This document shows, one piece after another, positions 16,785-25,682 of a DNA stretch of 64,000 nucleotides (its first letter is position 1; each line of letters begins with the position of its first letter). The translations under genes and the position numbers were made by a program. Below the pieces are notes generated by a model. It worked only from the letters and a program-made list of their open reading frames with translations. It was not told where the DNA came from and did no database searches. Source of the stretch: Terriglobia bacterium (GTDB lineage: Bacteria > Acidobacteriota > Terriglobia > Bryobacterales > Bryobacteraceae); assembly GCA_020073345.1 (NCBI GenBank), contig JAIQFI010000018.1, positions 1 through 64,000 of the forward strand, given 5' to 3'.

Positions 16785-19172
16785 TCACTTCAGTTCGACG
16801 ATCGTAGCCCCTGTTCCGCCTTCTTCGGGCCTGGCCGCATAGAACTTCGCGACGTGCGGATTGCGCTCCAGCAGTTCCGCGATCGCCTTTCTCAAGATTC
16901 CCATTCCATGACCATGCACAATCCGCACATGCTCGGCTTGCGCTAGTGCAGCAGTATCCAGAAACTTGTCCACGCGTTCGCACGCTTCTTCGGCGCGATG
17001 GCCGATGAGATTGATCTCGCGCACGGAAGCCGCAAACTCCGGGCCCTGACGGAAGGTGACCGACGGGGCGCGCGCCGCCGTGGCTACCTTCGGGATCACT
17101 TCTTCCACGTCCGCCGCGGGCACGCGCATCTTCAGATATCCGGCCTCCACTTCGACCTCGCCGCTGTCCAAAAGCCGTCGCACGGTGGCCGGCTGCCGGA
17201 TCCCTTTGAGCCGCACCTGTGCGCCTTCCTCGAGTTTCAGTGGCACGGCGGCTGCCTGCGCCGGCGCAGGCGATAGGGACGCGACCTGCTCCTGAAACTC
17301 GCGGCGTGTTTTCGCGATTTTCGTGCGCGCCTTCTGGCTCAGCTCCTCGATGGTCTCCTGCGCGCGGCGTTCGAATTGCATCGATAAATCCGCGGCCCGC
17401 TCTTCCACTTCTCGAATCTTCGCGATGTACTTTCGCTCCCAGGTCTGCTCCAACCCCTGTTCGCGCAGAGCCAGCGCCTGGCTCCGGGCGGCGATCTCGG
17501 CGCGTTCGGCTTCCAGCCGCCCCAGCCGCTGATGCAGCTCGCTCAAGAACCGCGCCACATCCCGATCCGATGCCGCCATTCTCCCGCGCGCCGTTTCGAT
17601 CAGCGCCGGATCCAGGCCCAGGCGGCTGGCGATGTCGAGGCCCGCCGATTTCCCCGGGGCGCCCAGCCGCAGTACGTAAGTTGGCTGGAGCGTCGCTTCG
17701 TCGAATCCCATGGAGCCATTCAACACGCCGCTGGTTGACGCTCCGTACACCTTCATCGCCATCAAATGGGTCGACGCCAAGGTAAACGCGCCCCTCGCGC
17801 GGAACGTTTCGAGCACCGTCACACCCAGCGCCCCACCTTCTTCGGGATCCGTCGCCCGGCCGAGCTCGTCCAGCAGAACCAGTGAATCGCCTGTGGCGCG
17901 TTCGAGCATCGATCGCACCGCCACAATATGCGATGAGAACGAGCTGAGACTCTCGGCCAGCGACTGGTGATCGCCGATATCGGCCAGCACCTCGTCGAAT
18001 AACGGGAACTCGGCTTCTTCCGCCGGCGTCGGCAGGCCGGCGTGGGTCATCAGCGCCAGCAGTCCGATGGTTTTCAGGGCCACGGTCTTGCCACCCGTAT
18101 TCGGCCCGCTGATGAGCAGCGTGCTCTGAGACGCATTCAGCTCGAGCGAAACCGGAACCACCGTTTTCCTCTGCCCTCGCAGAATGTCCTCGAGCAGAGG
18201 ATGACGTGCACCGCGCAAGACTATCTTCCGTGAGCCCTCCGGGCTCAGCCGAGGCACGGAACACCGAAACTCGGCCGCGAACTCCCCCTTGCCGAACAGC
18301 AGCTCCAGGCGGCTCAGGGCTGCCACCGACGCCGCGATCTCGGCGGCATGCTCCCGCAGCCGCGTGGTGAATTCGCGCAGCAGCCGGTGCACTTCGCGCA
18401 GCTCCTCTTCGTGCAGGCGGACCAGTTCGTTGTTGAGCTCGATGGTCTCCAGCGGCTCGACGAATACCGTAGCGCCGGACCCGCTCGACCCATGAATCAC
18501 GCCGTCCACTCGCCGCTCACGCCCGGTCACGATCGGCACCACGAACCGGTCATTGCGAATGGTGACGAAGTCTTCCTGCAGAGTTCCATCTTCGTGATGT
18601 GTGCGCAGGAAGCGCGCCAGCGATTCTTCGATCTGCCTCCGCTGCCGGTCGCTGTCGCGGCGAAGCCGAGCCAGCATGACGCTCGCGTCGTCCGCCAGCG
18701 TGCCGTCCGGCAGAATCTTGCCGCGAAGATCGCGCGCCAGCTCGCGCAGATCCGCAATCGCCGCGGCGTGAGCCGCCAGCCGCGGATAGCGCTCGCGCGC
18801 TGAAAGCACCACTGACCGCGCTTCCGATGCCAGATCCAGCAGCCGCGCCAGCTCGAAGATTTCCGTAGCTTCCAGCGTGGCTCCTTGGATGCGAAGACGC
18901 GCGACCAAAGGCCCGGGATCCGCGCCCAGGTCGAATCGAGGCTTTATAGCCGCTCCCCGGCCGGCGGGTTGCGGATTCGAAGCGGCGCGCAAATATTCGA
19001 TCGCTTCAGCCGCGTCGGCCAACCCGTTTTCGATCGCCGTGCGATCCGCGAGCGGCGTCACGCCCAGCAGCTCCCGCTGCCCCATGTGACTGCGCACGTA
19101 GCGCCCGAGTAGCGCCCGTAGCGCCTCGAATTCAAGTGCGCTTTCTGCTTGCACCTGAATATGCCCGCTCAA
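16785..19172 (-). CDS. mutS2: Endonuclease MutS2
   Basis: MutS-family ATPase with a C-terminal Smr nuclease domain, 795 residues, implicated in limiting recombination and in rescue of collided ribosomes. The helical lever region (about 120-320) is followed by the ATPase: Walker A SGPNTGGKT, Walker B LVLLDELGRATDPEEG, and STHLMAMK. A long Arg/Glu-rich coiled coil (about 500-620) precedes the KOW-like QVRLKGIRQPATVRRL segment and the Smr domain (INLIGHRAEEACERV, then VRIVHGHGMGILRKA). Start at 19172 overlaps the nudix gene by 41 bases; a GTG at 19154 is an alternative that would shorten the overlap. Probably cotranscribed with the nudix gene. Confidence 0.93.
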   Translation of the reverse strand: MSGHIQVQAESALEFEALRALLGRYVRSHMGQRELLGVTPLADRTAIENGLADAAEAIEYLRAASNPQPAGRGAAIKPRFDLGADPGPLVARLRIQGATLEATEIFELARLLDLASEARSVVLSARERYPRLAAHAAAIADLRELARDLRGKILPDGTLADDASVMLARLRRDSDRQRRQIEESLARFLRTHHEDGTLQEDFVTIRNDRFVVPIVTGRERRVDGVIHGSSGSGATVFVEPLETIELNNELVRLHEEELREVHRLLREFTTRLREHAAEIAASVAALSRLELLFGKGEFAAEFRCSVPRLSPEGSRKIVLRGARHPLLEDILRGQRKTVVPVSLELNASQSTLLISGPNTGGKTVALKTIGLLALMTHAGLPTPAEEAEFPLFDEVLADIGDHQSLAESLSSFSSHIVAVRSMLERATGDSLVLLDELGRATDPEEGGALGVTVLETFRARGAFTLASTHLMAMKVYGASTSGVLNGSMGFDEATLQPTYVLRLGAPGKSAGLDIASRLGLDPALIETARGRMAASDRDVARFLSELHQRLGRLEAERAEIAARSQALALREQGLEQTWERKYIAKIREVEERAADLSMQFERRAQETIEELSQKARTKIAKTRREFQEQVASLSPAPAQAAAVPLKLEEGAQVRLKGIRQPATVRRLLDSGEVEVEAGYLKMRVPAADVEEVIPKVATAARAPSVTFRQGPEFAASVREINLIGHRAEEACERVDKFLDTAALAQAEHVRIVHGHGMGILRKAIAELLERNPHVAKFYAARPEEGGTGATIVELK

Positions 19173-19593
19173 TCACCTCGCGAGTCCCTTCCGTCATCTG
19201 ATAGTCACCTAACTGTTCGCGCCGGACCCATTCCACGCGCGCCACGTCATCGGCCGCCTGAAGTTTCCCGCCGGTTATCTTGCACACGTAATCCATCAGC
19301 AGGTAATGATACTCAATGCGGCCGCGCGCATCTTTCATCACGCGCTCGAAAACCCCGAACATCTCCACGGGCTTCACCCGCAGCCCGGTTTCCTCCAGTA
19401 CTTCGCGCCGGACCGCTTCATCGAGACTTTCGCCGGTTTCGACCAAGCCCCCCGGAAGCGACCAGTAGCCTTTCAGCGGATGGCCGCCGCGTTCTACTAA
19501 CAAGATCGGTCCGCGCTTCCCCCGCCCTCGAAATATGAGTGCGCCAACACCGGGTAAAGGATGTGCGGGATATCGTCTCGAAGCTTTGGACAA
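19132..19593 (-). CDS. Nudix hydrolase
   Basis: 153-residue Nudix-superfamily pyrophosphatase. The Nudix box runs from Gly48 to Leu71 (GGLVETGESLDEAVRREVL, then EETGL), with all the metal-binding Glu residues. The flanking strands (GVGALIFR, GPILLVERGG, YWSLPGG) are typical of the ADP-ribose/8-oxo-dGTP-like group, but the substrate cannot be assigned. The 3' end overlaps mutS2. It starts 7 bases from the stop of the SMP-30 gene, on the same strand, downstream of it. Confidence 0.9.
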   Translation of the reverse strand: MSKASRRYPAHPLPGVGALIFRGRGKRGPILLVERGGHPLKGYWSLPGGLVETGESLDEAVRREVLEETGLRVKPVEMFGVFERVMKDARGRIEYHYLLMDYVCKITGGKLQAADDVARVEWVRREQLGDYQMTEGTREVIERAYSGASRKRT

Positions 19594-19600
19594 CGACGAT

Positions 19601-20470
19601 TTACGGGGAATACGGCACCGCCCCCTTCACGTCCAGGCGGATGCGGTAGACCGACGTCCGCGCAGTTACGTATAGCGTGGAGAAATCCGGATCGCCAAAC
19701 GCCAGGTTGGACGGAATCTCCCCCAGTTGGAATGTTCGGACCAGCTCGCCTTGCGGCGAATACACCAGAACGTCCTTCGCGGCGACGTAGACATTGCCCA
19801 TCTCATCGGTGCGCAGCCCCGCGGGCACGCCCGGAATCTTCGAGACCATGATTCGCTCGTTCGAGGCCGCTCCGGCGCGGTCCAGATCGAACGCGTGAAT
19901 CGACTGCCCGTCCGAATCCGACACATACAGCGTTCGTCCGTTGGGCGAAAGCGCCAAGCCATTTGGACGGGTTTTCCACTTGGCGATGGCTTCGATCTGT
20001 CCTCGCGGCGTCACGCGAAACACGCCGTAAAAATCCAGCTCACGCGCATCTTCCTGGTTTCCGAATGCCGGATCAGTGAAATACACGTTGCCGTCACGCC
20101 GCACGACCACATCATTCGGGGCGTTGAAGCGCTTGCCTTCAAAGCGCGCCGCAATCACGTCCGCTTTGCCACTCTTAGCCGTGCGCGTAACGCGCCTCTC
20201 GCGGAATTCGCAGGTATAGAGATTGCCCTTTTCATCGTACGCGTTGCCTGCCGTGCCGCCGGGACGGCTGCCGACTTCGGAAACGCCCTTTCCCGGCGTG
20301 AACTTGTGCTGCTTGTCCGTGACCGTGTCGCTGAACAGCAGAAAATCTTCCAGCGACCAGACGGGCCCGTCCGCGAAGCGCATTCCGGTCGCCACTACTT
20401 GAACCGTGTATTCCTGCGGGGCTTGTCCCCAGGCGACGGCGGCGAAAAACAATGCGGTGGCGCGGGTCAC
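19601..20470 (-). CDS. SMP-30/gluconolactonase-like secreted protein
   Basis: 289 residues with a short signal peptide (MTRATALFFAAVAWG, then QAPQEY). Six-bladed SMP-30/gluconolactonase/LRE-type propeller: GMRFADGPVW near 30, the metal-binding Asn in FNAPNDVVVRRDGNVYFTDP, and TRPNGLALSPNGRTLYVSDS. In the family, the Glu, Asn and Asp residues bind Ca or Zn and hydrolyse sugar lactones. Here it lies 8 bases after the redoxin gene stop and directly before nudix-mutS2, so it may be expressed with either. Substrate not known. Confidence 0.85.
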   Translation of the reverse strand: MTRATALFFAAVAWGQAPQEYTVQVVATGMRFADGPVWSLEDFLLFSDTVTDKQHKFTPGKGVSEVGSRPGGTAGNAYDEKGNLYTCEFRERRVTRTAKSGKADVIAARFEGKRFNAPNDVVVRRDGNVYFTDPAFGNQEDARELDFYGVFRVTPRGQIEAIAKWKTRPNGLALSPNGRTLYVSDSDGQSIHAFDLDRAGAASNERIMVSKIPGVPAGLRTDEMGNVYVAAKDVLVYSPQGELVRTFQLGEIPSNLAFGDPDFSTLYVTARTSVYRIRLDVKGAVPYSP

Positions 20471-20478
20471 TTGTTACA

Positions 20479-21075
20479 TCATTTCTTGACAAGCGCGCTG
20501 TGATAGTACACCGGCTGCTTTCCGGCTTTCCATTTGATATTGCATCCGGTACTCGGGCGCTGCTCGGTCGCGGGACGCGCGCCCTTGAGCAGCGCGTCCA
20601 TAGCCGCCCGAAGATCGCGGCCGTCGACCGCCACCGTATTGCCCGGCCGGCTGCCGTCGATCTGACCGCGATACGCCAGCCGCCGGTCTTTATCGAACAG
20701 GAAAATATCGGGCGTGCACGCGGCGCTAAAGCTGATAGCCACGTCCTGCGTTTCGTCGTAACACAGCGGGAAGTCGAAGCCCAGCTCTTCGGCCATTTCC
20801 TTGAGCCGCCCCGGAGAATCCTCCGCGACGTAGCCGGCGTCATTCGACGAAATGGCGACGATCGACACCTTGCCCGCGTAGTCCCTGCCGATCCGCGCCA
20901 GTTCACTCTTGACGTGAATCACATACGGGCAGTGCCGGCAGATGAACATCACCAGAATCGGTCCAGGCGCACACTGCTCGGGAACGCGCACCATCTTCCC
21001 GGTGCGCACATCCGTCAAGGAAAACGAAGGGATAGCGGTCCCCAGCTCCATCATGGTCGAAGCGGTCAGCGACAT
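20479..21075 (-). CDS. Thioredoxin-fold peroxiredoxin-like protein (AhpC/TSA type)
   Basis: 198 residues, no signal peptide evident. Thioredoxin fold with PILVMFICRHCPYVIHVKSE: the CxxC motif is Cys-Arg-His-Cys, at about residues 47-50, followed by a Pro. This is the form common in cyanobacterial and acidobacterial thioredoxin-family proteins of the AhpC/TSA or redoxin class. The conserved TPDIFLFDKDRRLAYRGQIDGSRPG stretch carries the cis-Pro; the C-terminal STGCNIKWK has one more Cys. Probably a thiol oxidoreductase in stress defence. Same strand as, and 8 bases from, the SMP-30 gene. Confidence 0.85.
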   Translation of the reverse strand: MSLTASTMMELGTAIPSFSLTDVRTGKMVRVPEQCAPGPILVMFICRHCPYVIHVKSELARIGRDYAGKVSIVAISSNDAGYVAEDSPGRLKEMAEELGFDFPLCYDETQDVAISFSAACTPDIFLFDKDRRLAYRGQIDGSRPGNTVAVDGRDLRAAMDALLKGARPATEQRPSTGCNIKWKAGKQPVYYHSALVKK

Positions 21076-21097
21076 ACTAGTATTGTCGCTCTACTTA

Positions 21098-21176
21098 GCT
21101 CGCACAGGGCCGGTCCGGTTCCCCAACTTGCAGAACGTCGACCTGTTCTAGTCGGACCGAGCTCCGTTGTGCGAGC
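21098..21176. repeat. Nested intergenic inverted repeat
   Basis: Outer arms GCTCGCACA (21098-21106) and TGTGCGAGC (21168-21176) are perfect; inner arms CGGTCCG (21111-21117) and CGGACCG (21153-21159) are also perfect. It fills the 108-base gap after the envelope operon and before the redoxin gene. No T-run follows on either strand, so it is more like a small dispersed hairpin element than a rho-independent terminator. Confidence 0.5.
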
Positions 21177-21183
21177 GAAACTA

Positions 21184-22386
21184 TTAGAAGCTATATCGGA
21201 TCGCCAGCGACCCGTATGAATTTCGCCGGTACTGCCCCAGGAAGTCGTCCATATCCCCCCGGATCCAGGCGATCCCGCCCGTCGCCCGCCAGTGCTGTCC
21301 AAACAACTGCGAGTATTCGAAACGCACAAAAGATCCGCCGCCGCGGACAGCCGTCTCGATCGCCAGACTGCGATTCGCGTCGATGGTCAACCCGGCGCGC
21401 CCCACGAACGACTTCGCAAATCCGCGGTCCGGTGCGAATTGCAGCGGCGAAACCGCATCGCGTGTCACTACGCTGCCCGCGTAGCCGCCCACGAACGACC
21501 ACTCCTTCACCTGCCGCTCAAGCTGAATCACGTACAGCGCGTACTCTTCCGCTCCGGGGGTCGACGACGTGAAGTAGGCCGCCTCGCCTTTCACCGTTAG
21601 CCAACGCAACGGAACCGCAGCGTCGCCTCCATACAACCGCAGATTTGGATAATTGCGCGTCAGCGCAATTGTCGGCGTAAACGCCACGTCGAACGACGGC
21701 AGATTCTGATACCCGTCAAAGAAACACAGCGAGTACTCATACCCCGACCCGACGTGGTTCCAGCGAGCCCCAACCTGCGACCCGCCCGGATAGCGCGCGC
21801 CCGCGTCCACGATGCTCACTCCCGCGGCCTCAGACGGCAGTACCGTCCAACGCTGATTCAGCAGCGGCGTGCGGCTGGGCGTGAACCATGGTTGCCACAC
21901 CAGATCGACGGTATCGCCGCCTGATTCATACGTAACTCGCGCCGCCGATACTCCCAGGAAATCCGTATCCACCACGCTCGACAAATAGTCCTTCGGTGCG
22001 AACCGGTCTGTGGGATTGAGAATGTCCGTCTTCCCCCAGCGGATCAGTTGCCGGCCGATTTCGGCCGTGACCTTGCCGCGATGAATCGTCGCACTCAGGC
22101 GCCGTACGGAAAACGCCGGACGCTGGATACTACGATCGTCCGCATCCACGACCCCGTCGCGCGCCGTTTGCCGGTGCGAATCCGTGCGCGCGTCGAACGA
22201 GCCGCTGACCGTGAACCAGGGAGCAAACTTGTAGGAAGCCTCCTCGCGGAACAGCACTTCGTCCACTACACGGCCGCTGTCATTCGTCGCGGTCTGCGGA
22301 TAGACGACGGTGCGGTTCTCGACGAATCCACGCTGTTCGAACTGTTGCGCGACGAGCGCGAAGAACAGCACTCCGGCCCCGATCAT
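21184..22386 (-). CDS. Outer-membrane beta-barrel protein (DUF1302-like)
   Basis: 400 residues, short signal sequence (MIGAGVLFFALVAQQ), then a run of alternating amphipathic strands throughout, ending with a C-terminal Phe (SLAIRYSF), the signature recognised by the BAM machinery. The segment ATIHRGKVTAEIGRQLIRWGKTDILNPTDRF strongly resembles the DUF1302/alginate-export-like barrels that are encoded beside LolA-like proteins and RND or ABC exporters. It is the last gene of a four-gene operon (ATPase, FtsX permease, LolA-like protein, barrel), 10 bases after the LolA-like gene. I infer an outer-membrane acceptor or pore for the exported lipid or lipoprotein. Confidence 0.75.
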   Translation of the reverse strand: MIGAGVLFFALVAQQFEQRGFVENRTVVYPQTATNDSGRVVDEVLFREEASYKFAPWFTVSGSFDARTDSHRQTARDGVVDADDRSIQRPAFSVRRLSATIHRGKVTAEIGRQLIRWGKTDILNPTDRFAPKDYLSSVVDTDFLGVSAARVTYESGGDTVDLVWQPWFTPSRTPLLNQRWTVLPSEAAGVSIVDAGARYPGGSQVGARWNHVGSGYEYSLCFFDGYQNLPSFDVAFTPTIALTRNYPNLRLYGGDAAVPLRWLTVKGEAAYFTSSTPGAEEYALYVIQLERQVKEWSFVGGYAGSVVTRDAVSPLQFAPDRGFAKSFVGRAGLTIDANRSLAIETAVRGGGSFVRFEYSQLFGQHWRATGGIAWIRGDMDDFLGQYRRNSYGSLAIRYSF

Positions 22387-22396
22387 AAATCGCGAC

Positions 22397-23140
22397 TCAT
22401 AAGTCGCGGCGCAGAGCCTGTAACGTGAAGTCGTCGTCCTTCATCGGCAGGTTGTACTCGAGCTTTTCGTACTTCAGGACCGTTCGGCTCTTGCGCGTCA
22501 CGTCGTACACCTCGGTCAGGCGCGCCGTCCAGATTCCCTTGATCTGCTCGTAGTTCTTATAATCGATGGTCCGCACCAGGCCCTTTTTGTTGTAGGCCTC
22601 GATCTTGACGAAAGTGTAGTTGTCCTTCTTGACCCAGAAGTAGGAATACTCATACTGTGACGATTTCCGCGGACGCGATTCCAGCTTCCACATGGCACCG
22701 TCGTCCGCCAGCAGCTTGTAATTGTACTGATCGACATCGCGCTCCTCCAGATCCTCGAAGCTAAAATCGGTTCCGAAGAACCGCGTGGATCGATCCTGCA
22801 GCGCAATCCGCTGATCCCGCCCGATCGCGGGCCGCCACATCCACTGGTCACTCGCGCGGTCCGGATGATTCACGATCAGCAGACCCACGCCCTTCACTTC
22901 GGCCGGAGCCGTAAACCGCAGAATCGCCTTGCTGTTTCCGAACGATCCGATGCGCTGATACACCCAGCGCTTGGTAGCCACCTGGTTGCCCTGACTGGTC
23001 ACCTCCAGCGTTCCCTCGTAGCGTTGCGAATCCGAATGCTGGCGCTTCTGCACTTCGAGGATGATCTGACGGGGATCTTGTCCGAGAGCCGACAGTGCTG
23101 GCGCGAGCGCCAGCGTTACCAATGAGACGAACTTACTCAT
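22397..23140 (-). CDS. LolA-like periplasmic lipid/lipoprotein-sorting protein
   Basis: 247 residues with a signal peptide (about 1-20). The rest matches the LolA-like outer-membrane lipoprotein-sorting family (pfam17131-type): DPRQIILEVQKRQHSDSQRYEGTL near the N-terminus, KRWVYQRIG, ILRFTAPAEVKGVGLLIV, the GTDFSFEDLEERD motif, and KIEAYNKKGLVRTIDYKNYEQI. This half-open beta-barrel fold carries hydrophobic acyl chains through the periplasm. The start overlaps the permease stop by 8 bases. This branch differs from canonical LolA and is usually found next to exporters with a DUF1302-type barrel, as here. Confidence 0.85.
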   Translation of the reverse strand: MSKFVSLVTLALAPALSALGQDPRQIILEVQKRQHSDSQRYEGTLEVTSQGNQVATKRWVYQRIGSFGNSKAILRFTAPAEVKGVGLLIVNHPDRASDQWMWRPAIGRDQRIALQDRSTRFFGTDFSFEDLEERDVDQYNYKLLADDGAMWKLESRPRKSSQYEYSYFWVKKDNYTFVKIEAYNKKGLVRTIDYKNYEQIKGIWTARLTEVYDVTRKSRTVLKYEKLEYNLPMKDDDFTLQALRRDL

Positions 23141-25682
23141 ACTCCAATGCCTCGATCAGCGACCCCCGCACAGCGCTTTCCGCCGGTCCCAGCGCGGCCA
23201 GTAGCGCCGATCCCAGAATCACGGGAATCAGGATCAGCGCCGTCTGGAACGGATACGCGTAGCCAATACTGATGCCGACCAGATCCCTCCGCGCAATCTC
23301 GATGCTGTAGAACAGTTGGACCGCGCCGAGCGCCAACCCCAACGTCACGCCGATGATCCCGATTGCAATCGCCTCCATCCAGATCGTGTGCCGGATCTGG
23401 TTCCGCAATCCGCCCACGGCTTGCAGCACGCCCAGCTCGCGCCGGCGGTCGGTGATCGAAACCGTCAACGCGTTGACGATGCCGAGAATCGCCACCAGCA
23501 CCGCCACGGCCGTTTGCACGTTGGTCAAGCCGAACCACTGGTCCGTCAGGCGCGTGATGAAATCGCGTACTTCCCGGTTGGTCAAAACGAACAGTCTCTG
23601 CTGCCCGCCGAATGCTTGGAGAATGCGCTGCCGGACTTGCGCGGCGTCGGCGCCCGGAGCAATGTAGATGCGGAAAACGTTCACTGAATCGTCGTGCCAG
23701 TAGCGAATGAAGAGGCCCCGGTTGATCAGCAGGGTCCCCTGCTGATCGGAAAAATCATCGACTACACCGACGATCGGCAAGCGCAAGATCCCGTCGGGCG
23801 CGGGAATCTCCAGCACCTCGCCCATATGTGCGTCGTGCAGGCGCGCGAAATTCGCCGACACCACCACGCCTTTCTCCTCCGCCGCCAAGCGGTACATTGC
23901 GTCTGAGTCCCCTTCGACCGGCGGCAAGTGCACGCGCTTTGCTACCTTGCTCACGTCGATGGCGATCACCATGATCGGCGCGTTCTTCACCATCACGCGT
24001 ACGCTGCGCACCGGCTGCACTTCAGCCACGCCATCGATGGCGCGCAGGCCGTCGCCCAGCGACGCAGGAAACACAAAACTTCGCGAAGACAACGTTTCGG
24101 CCGTGGTCACGAAGAAATCCGGATTCAGCGCGATGCGCATCCACTCCGCCAGCGAATCGTAGCTCGACCGCGCGAGGCCACCCAGCGAAATCACCAGTGC
24201 GAGCGACAGCATCAACGCCGCGATCGTACCCGAGGTTCGCCGAGGCGCCTGAATCAAGCTGTCCGCCGCCAGCGCACCTTCTACGGGTCTCAGTCCGGCT
24301 AACAGGGGCCGTAAAGCCCTCGACAGCCAGAACGACAGCGCCGGCGAGAGCAGCACCGCCGCGAGAATCGCCAGCACATAGCCCACATACGTCATGATCC
24401 AGAGACGGTTGAAGGCGAACGCCGCCACCGAAGCCGTTCCGAAGACGATGGCCCACCGGCGCCGCGCGCGATTCTCGCCTTCGCTCAGCGATTGAAAGCC
24501 GCCCTTTTGCAGCGCCTTCACCGGATCCACGCGCGACGCGCTGCGCGCCGGGATCACCGCCGCCACCAGGCTGGTGACCAGCCCCATCGCCACCGCCGTT
24601 CCGATCAACCATGGGTCCAGCGTCAGATCTCCCGGACTTTGCGCGACGCCATAAATCTCCGTCAGCATGCCGCCGATATATCCCGACATCGCGCGCGCCA
24701 TCGCGATCCCGAACAACACACCCACGCATGTTCCCGCTAACCCTGCTATCGCACTCTCCGCCAGAAACAGCGTCCGGATCTGGCCACGCGTGGCTCCCAG
24801 CGCCCGCAAAATTCCGATCTCCGCCCGCCGCTCGGTCACCGCGATGGCGAACGTGTTGTAGATGATGAACATCCCGATGAAGAGCGCGAACACGCTGGTG
24901 ATATTGGACGCCAGCGCGTACATTCTGGACGTCGATTCGAACTGTTGCCCGCGCGAACTGGGCGGTTCCACTTGAAACCCGGAGCCGAGTAGCGCTTGCA
25001 GCTTCGCGGTCGCATTTTCGAGTGGAGTGCCCTCTTCGAGTGCAATGTCGATCCGGTCGAATTTCCGCCCGCGCCCGAACATCTTCTGCGCCGCGTAGAT
25101 GTCCATGATCGCCAGATCGCCGCCGAAAGCGCTCGCCAGGCCGCCCGGCTTCATGATCCCGCGCACGGTAAACACCTGGTCGCCCTGCATGGTGCGCATC
25201 GGCAACTTGCTGTTAACCGCAAGCCCGCGCTCATCGGCGAACTTCTTGGTGACCATCAGCGAATCGGGTTGCGCGAGAAAAACCAGCGGATCATCTATAC
25301 CGATGCCGGCTTCGTCGGTCCCCTCCAAGTCGTAGTTGCGGATGCTGCGGTCGCCGAGCATATCCACACCCAGGATCAGAAGATTGTTTTGCCCGGTGCC
25401 GACGGTAGCCTCGATGACCGGCGCGGCCGCGCGAACTTCGGGAAGCTCGCGAATCTTGTCCAGCACGTCTTCATCGAAGCCGGCGTCACCCGCTGTTATC
25501 TGGAGTTGCGCCGCGCCCGCGATGCGGTCGATAGTCTGGTTAAACGCCGCCAGCACGCTCTTATTTGCGGTGCGCATTCCAACGAATACGCCGACCCCCA
25601 GAACGATGCCCGCCGTAGTCAGCAGACATCGCAGCACGTGCTTGCGCGCATAGGGCCAGCTGATCAACCGGAGCAGAATCAT
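23133..25682 (-). CDS. ABC transporter permease, FtsX/MacB type, two-domain
   Basis: 849 residues with two FtsX-type modules and about ten membrane spans: an N-terminal anchor (LLTTAGIVLGVGVFVG), a large periplasmic domain (about 45-255), spans at about 265-400, a mid-section pair, a second periplasmic domain (about 520-700), and C-terminal spans. The FtsX repeats are visible as AITERRAEIGILRALGATRGQI-like and SITDRRRELGVLQAVGGLRNQI-like segments. Such permeases drive extrusion from the outer leaflet rather than import. Overlaps the ATPase gene by 4 bases and the LolA-like gene by 8, so the three are translationally coupled. No LolC/LolE-type hook is evident by eye. Confidence 0.9.
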   Translation of the reverse strand: MILLRLISWPYARKHVLRCLLTTAGIVLGVGVFVGMRTANKSVLAAFNQTIDRIAGAAQLQITAGDAGFDEDVLDKIRELPEVRAAAPVIEATVGTGQNNLLILGVDMLGDRSIRNYDLEGTDEAGIGIDDPLVFLAQPDSLMVTKKFADERGLAVNSKLPMRTMQGDQVFTVRGIMKPGGLASAFGGDLAIMDIYAAQKMFGRGRKFDRIDIALEEGTPLENATAKLQALLGSGFQVEPPSSRGQQFESTSRMYALASNITSVFALFIGMFIIYNTFAIAVTERRAEIGILRALGATRGQIRTLFLAESAIAGLAGTCVGVLFGIAMARAMSGYIGGMLTEIYGVAQSPGDLTLDPWLIGTAVAMGLVTSLVAAVIPARSASRVDPVKALQKGGFQSLSEGENRARRRWAIVFGTASVAAFAFNRLWIMTYVGYVLAILAAVLLSPALSFWLSRALRPLLAGLRPVEGALAADSLIQAPRRTSGTIAALMLSLALVISLGGLARSSYDSLAEWMRIALNPDFFVTTAETLSSRSFVFPASLGDGLRAIDGVAEVQPVRSVRVMVKNAPIMVIAIDVSKVAKRVHLPPVEGDSDAMYRLAAEEKGVVVSANFARLHDAHMGEVLEIPAPDGILRLPIVGVVDDFSDQQGTLLINRGLFIRYWHDDSVNVFRIYIAPGADAAQVRQRILQAFGGQQRLFVLTNREVRDFITRLTDQWFGLTNVQTAVAVLVAILGIVNALTVSITDRRRELGVLQAVGGLRNQIRHTIWMEAIAIGIIGVTLGLALGAVQLFYSIEIARRDLVGISIGYAYPFQTALILIPVILGSALLAALGPAESAVRGSLIEALEYE

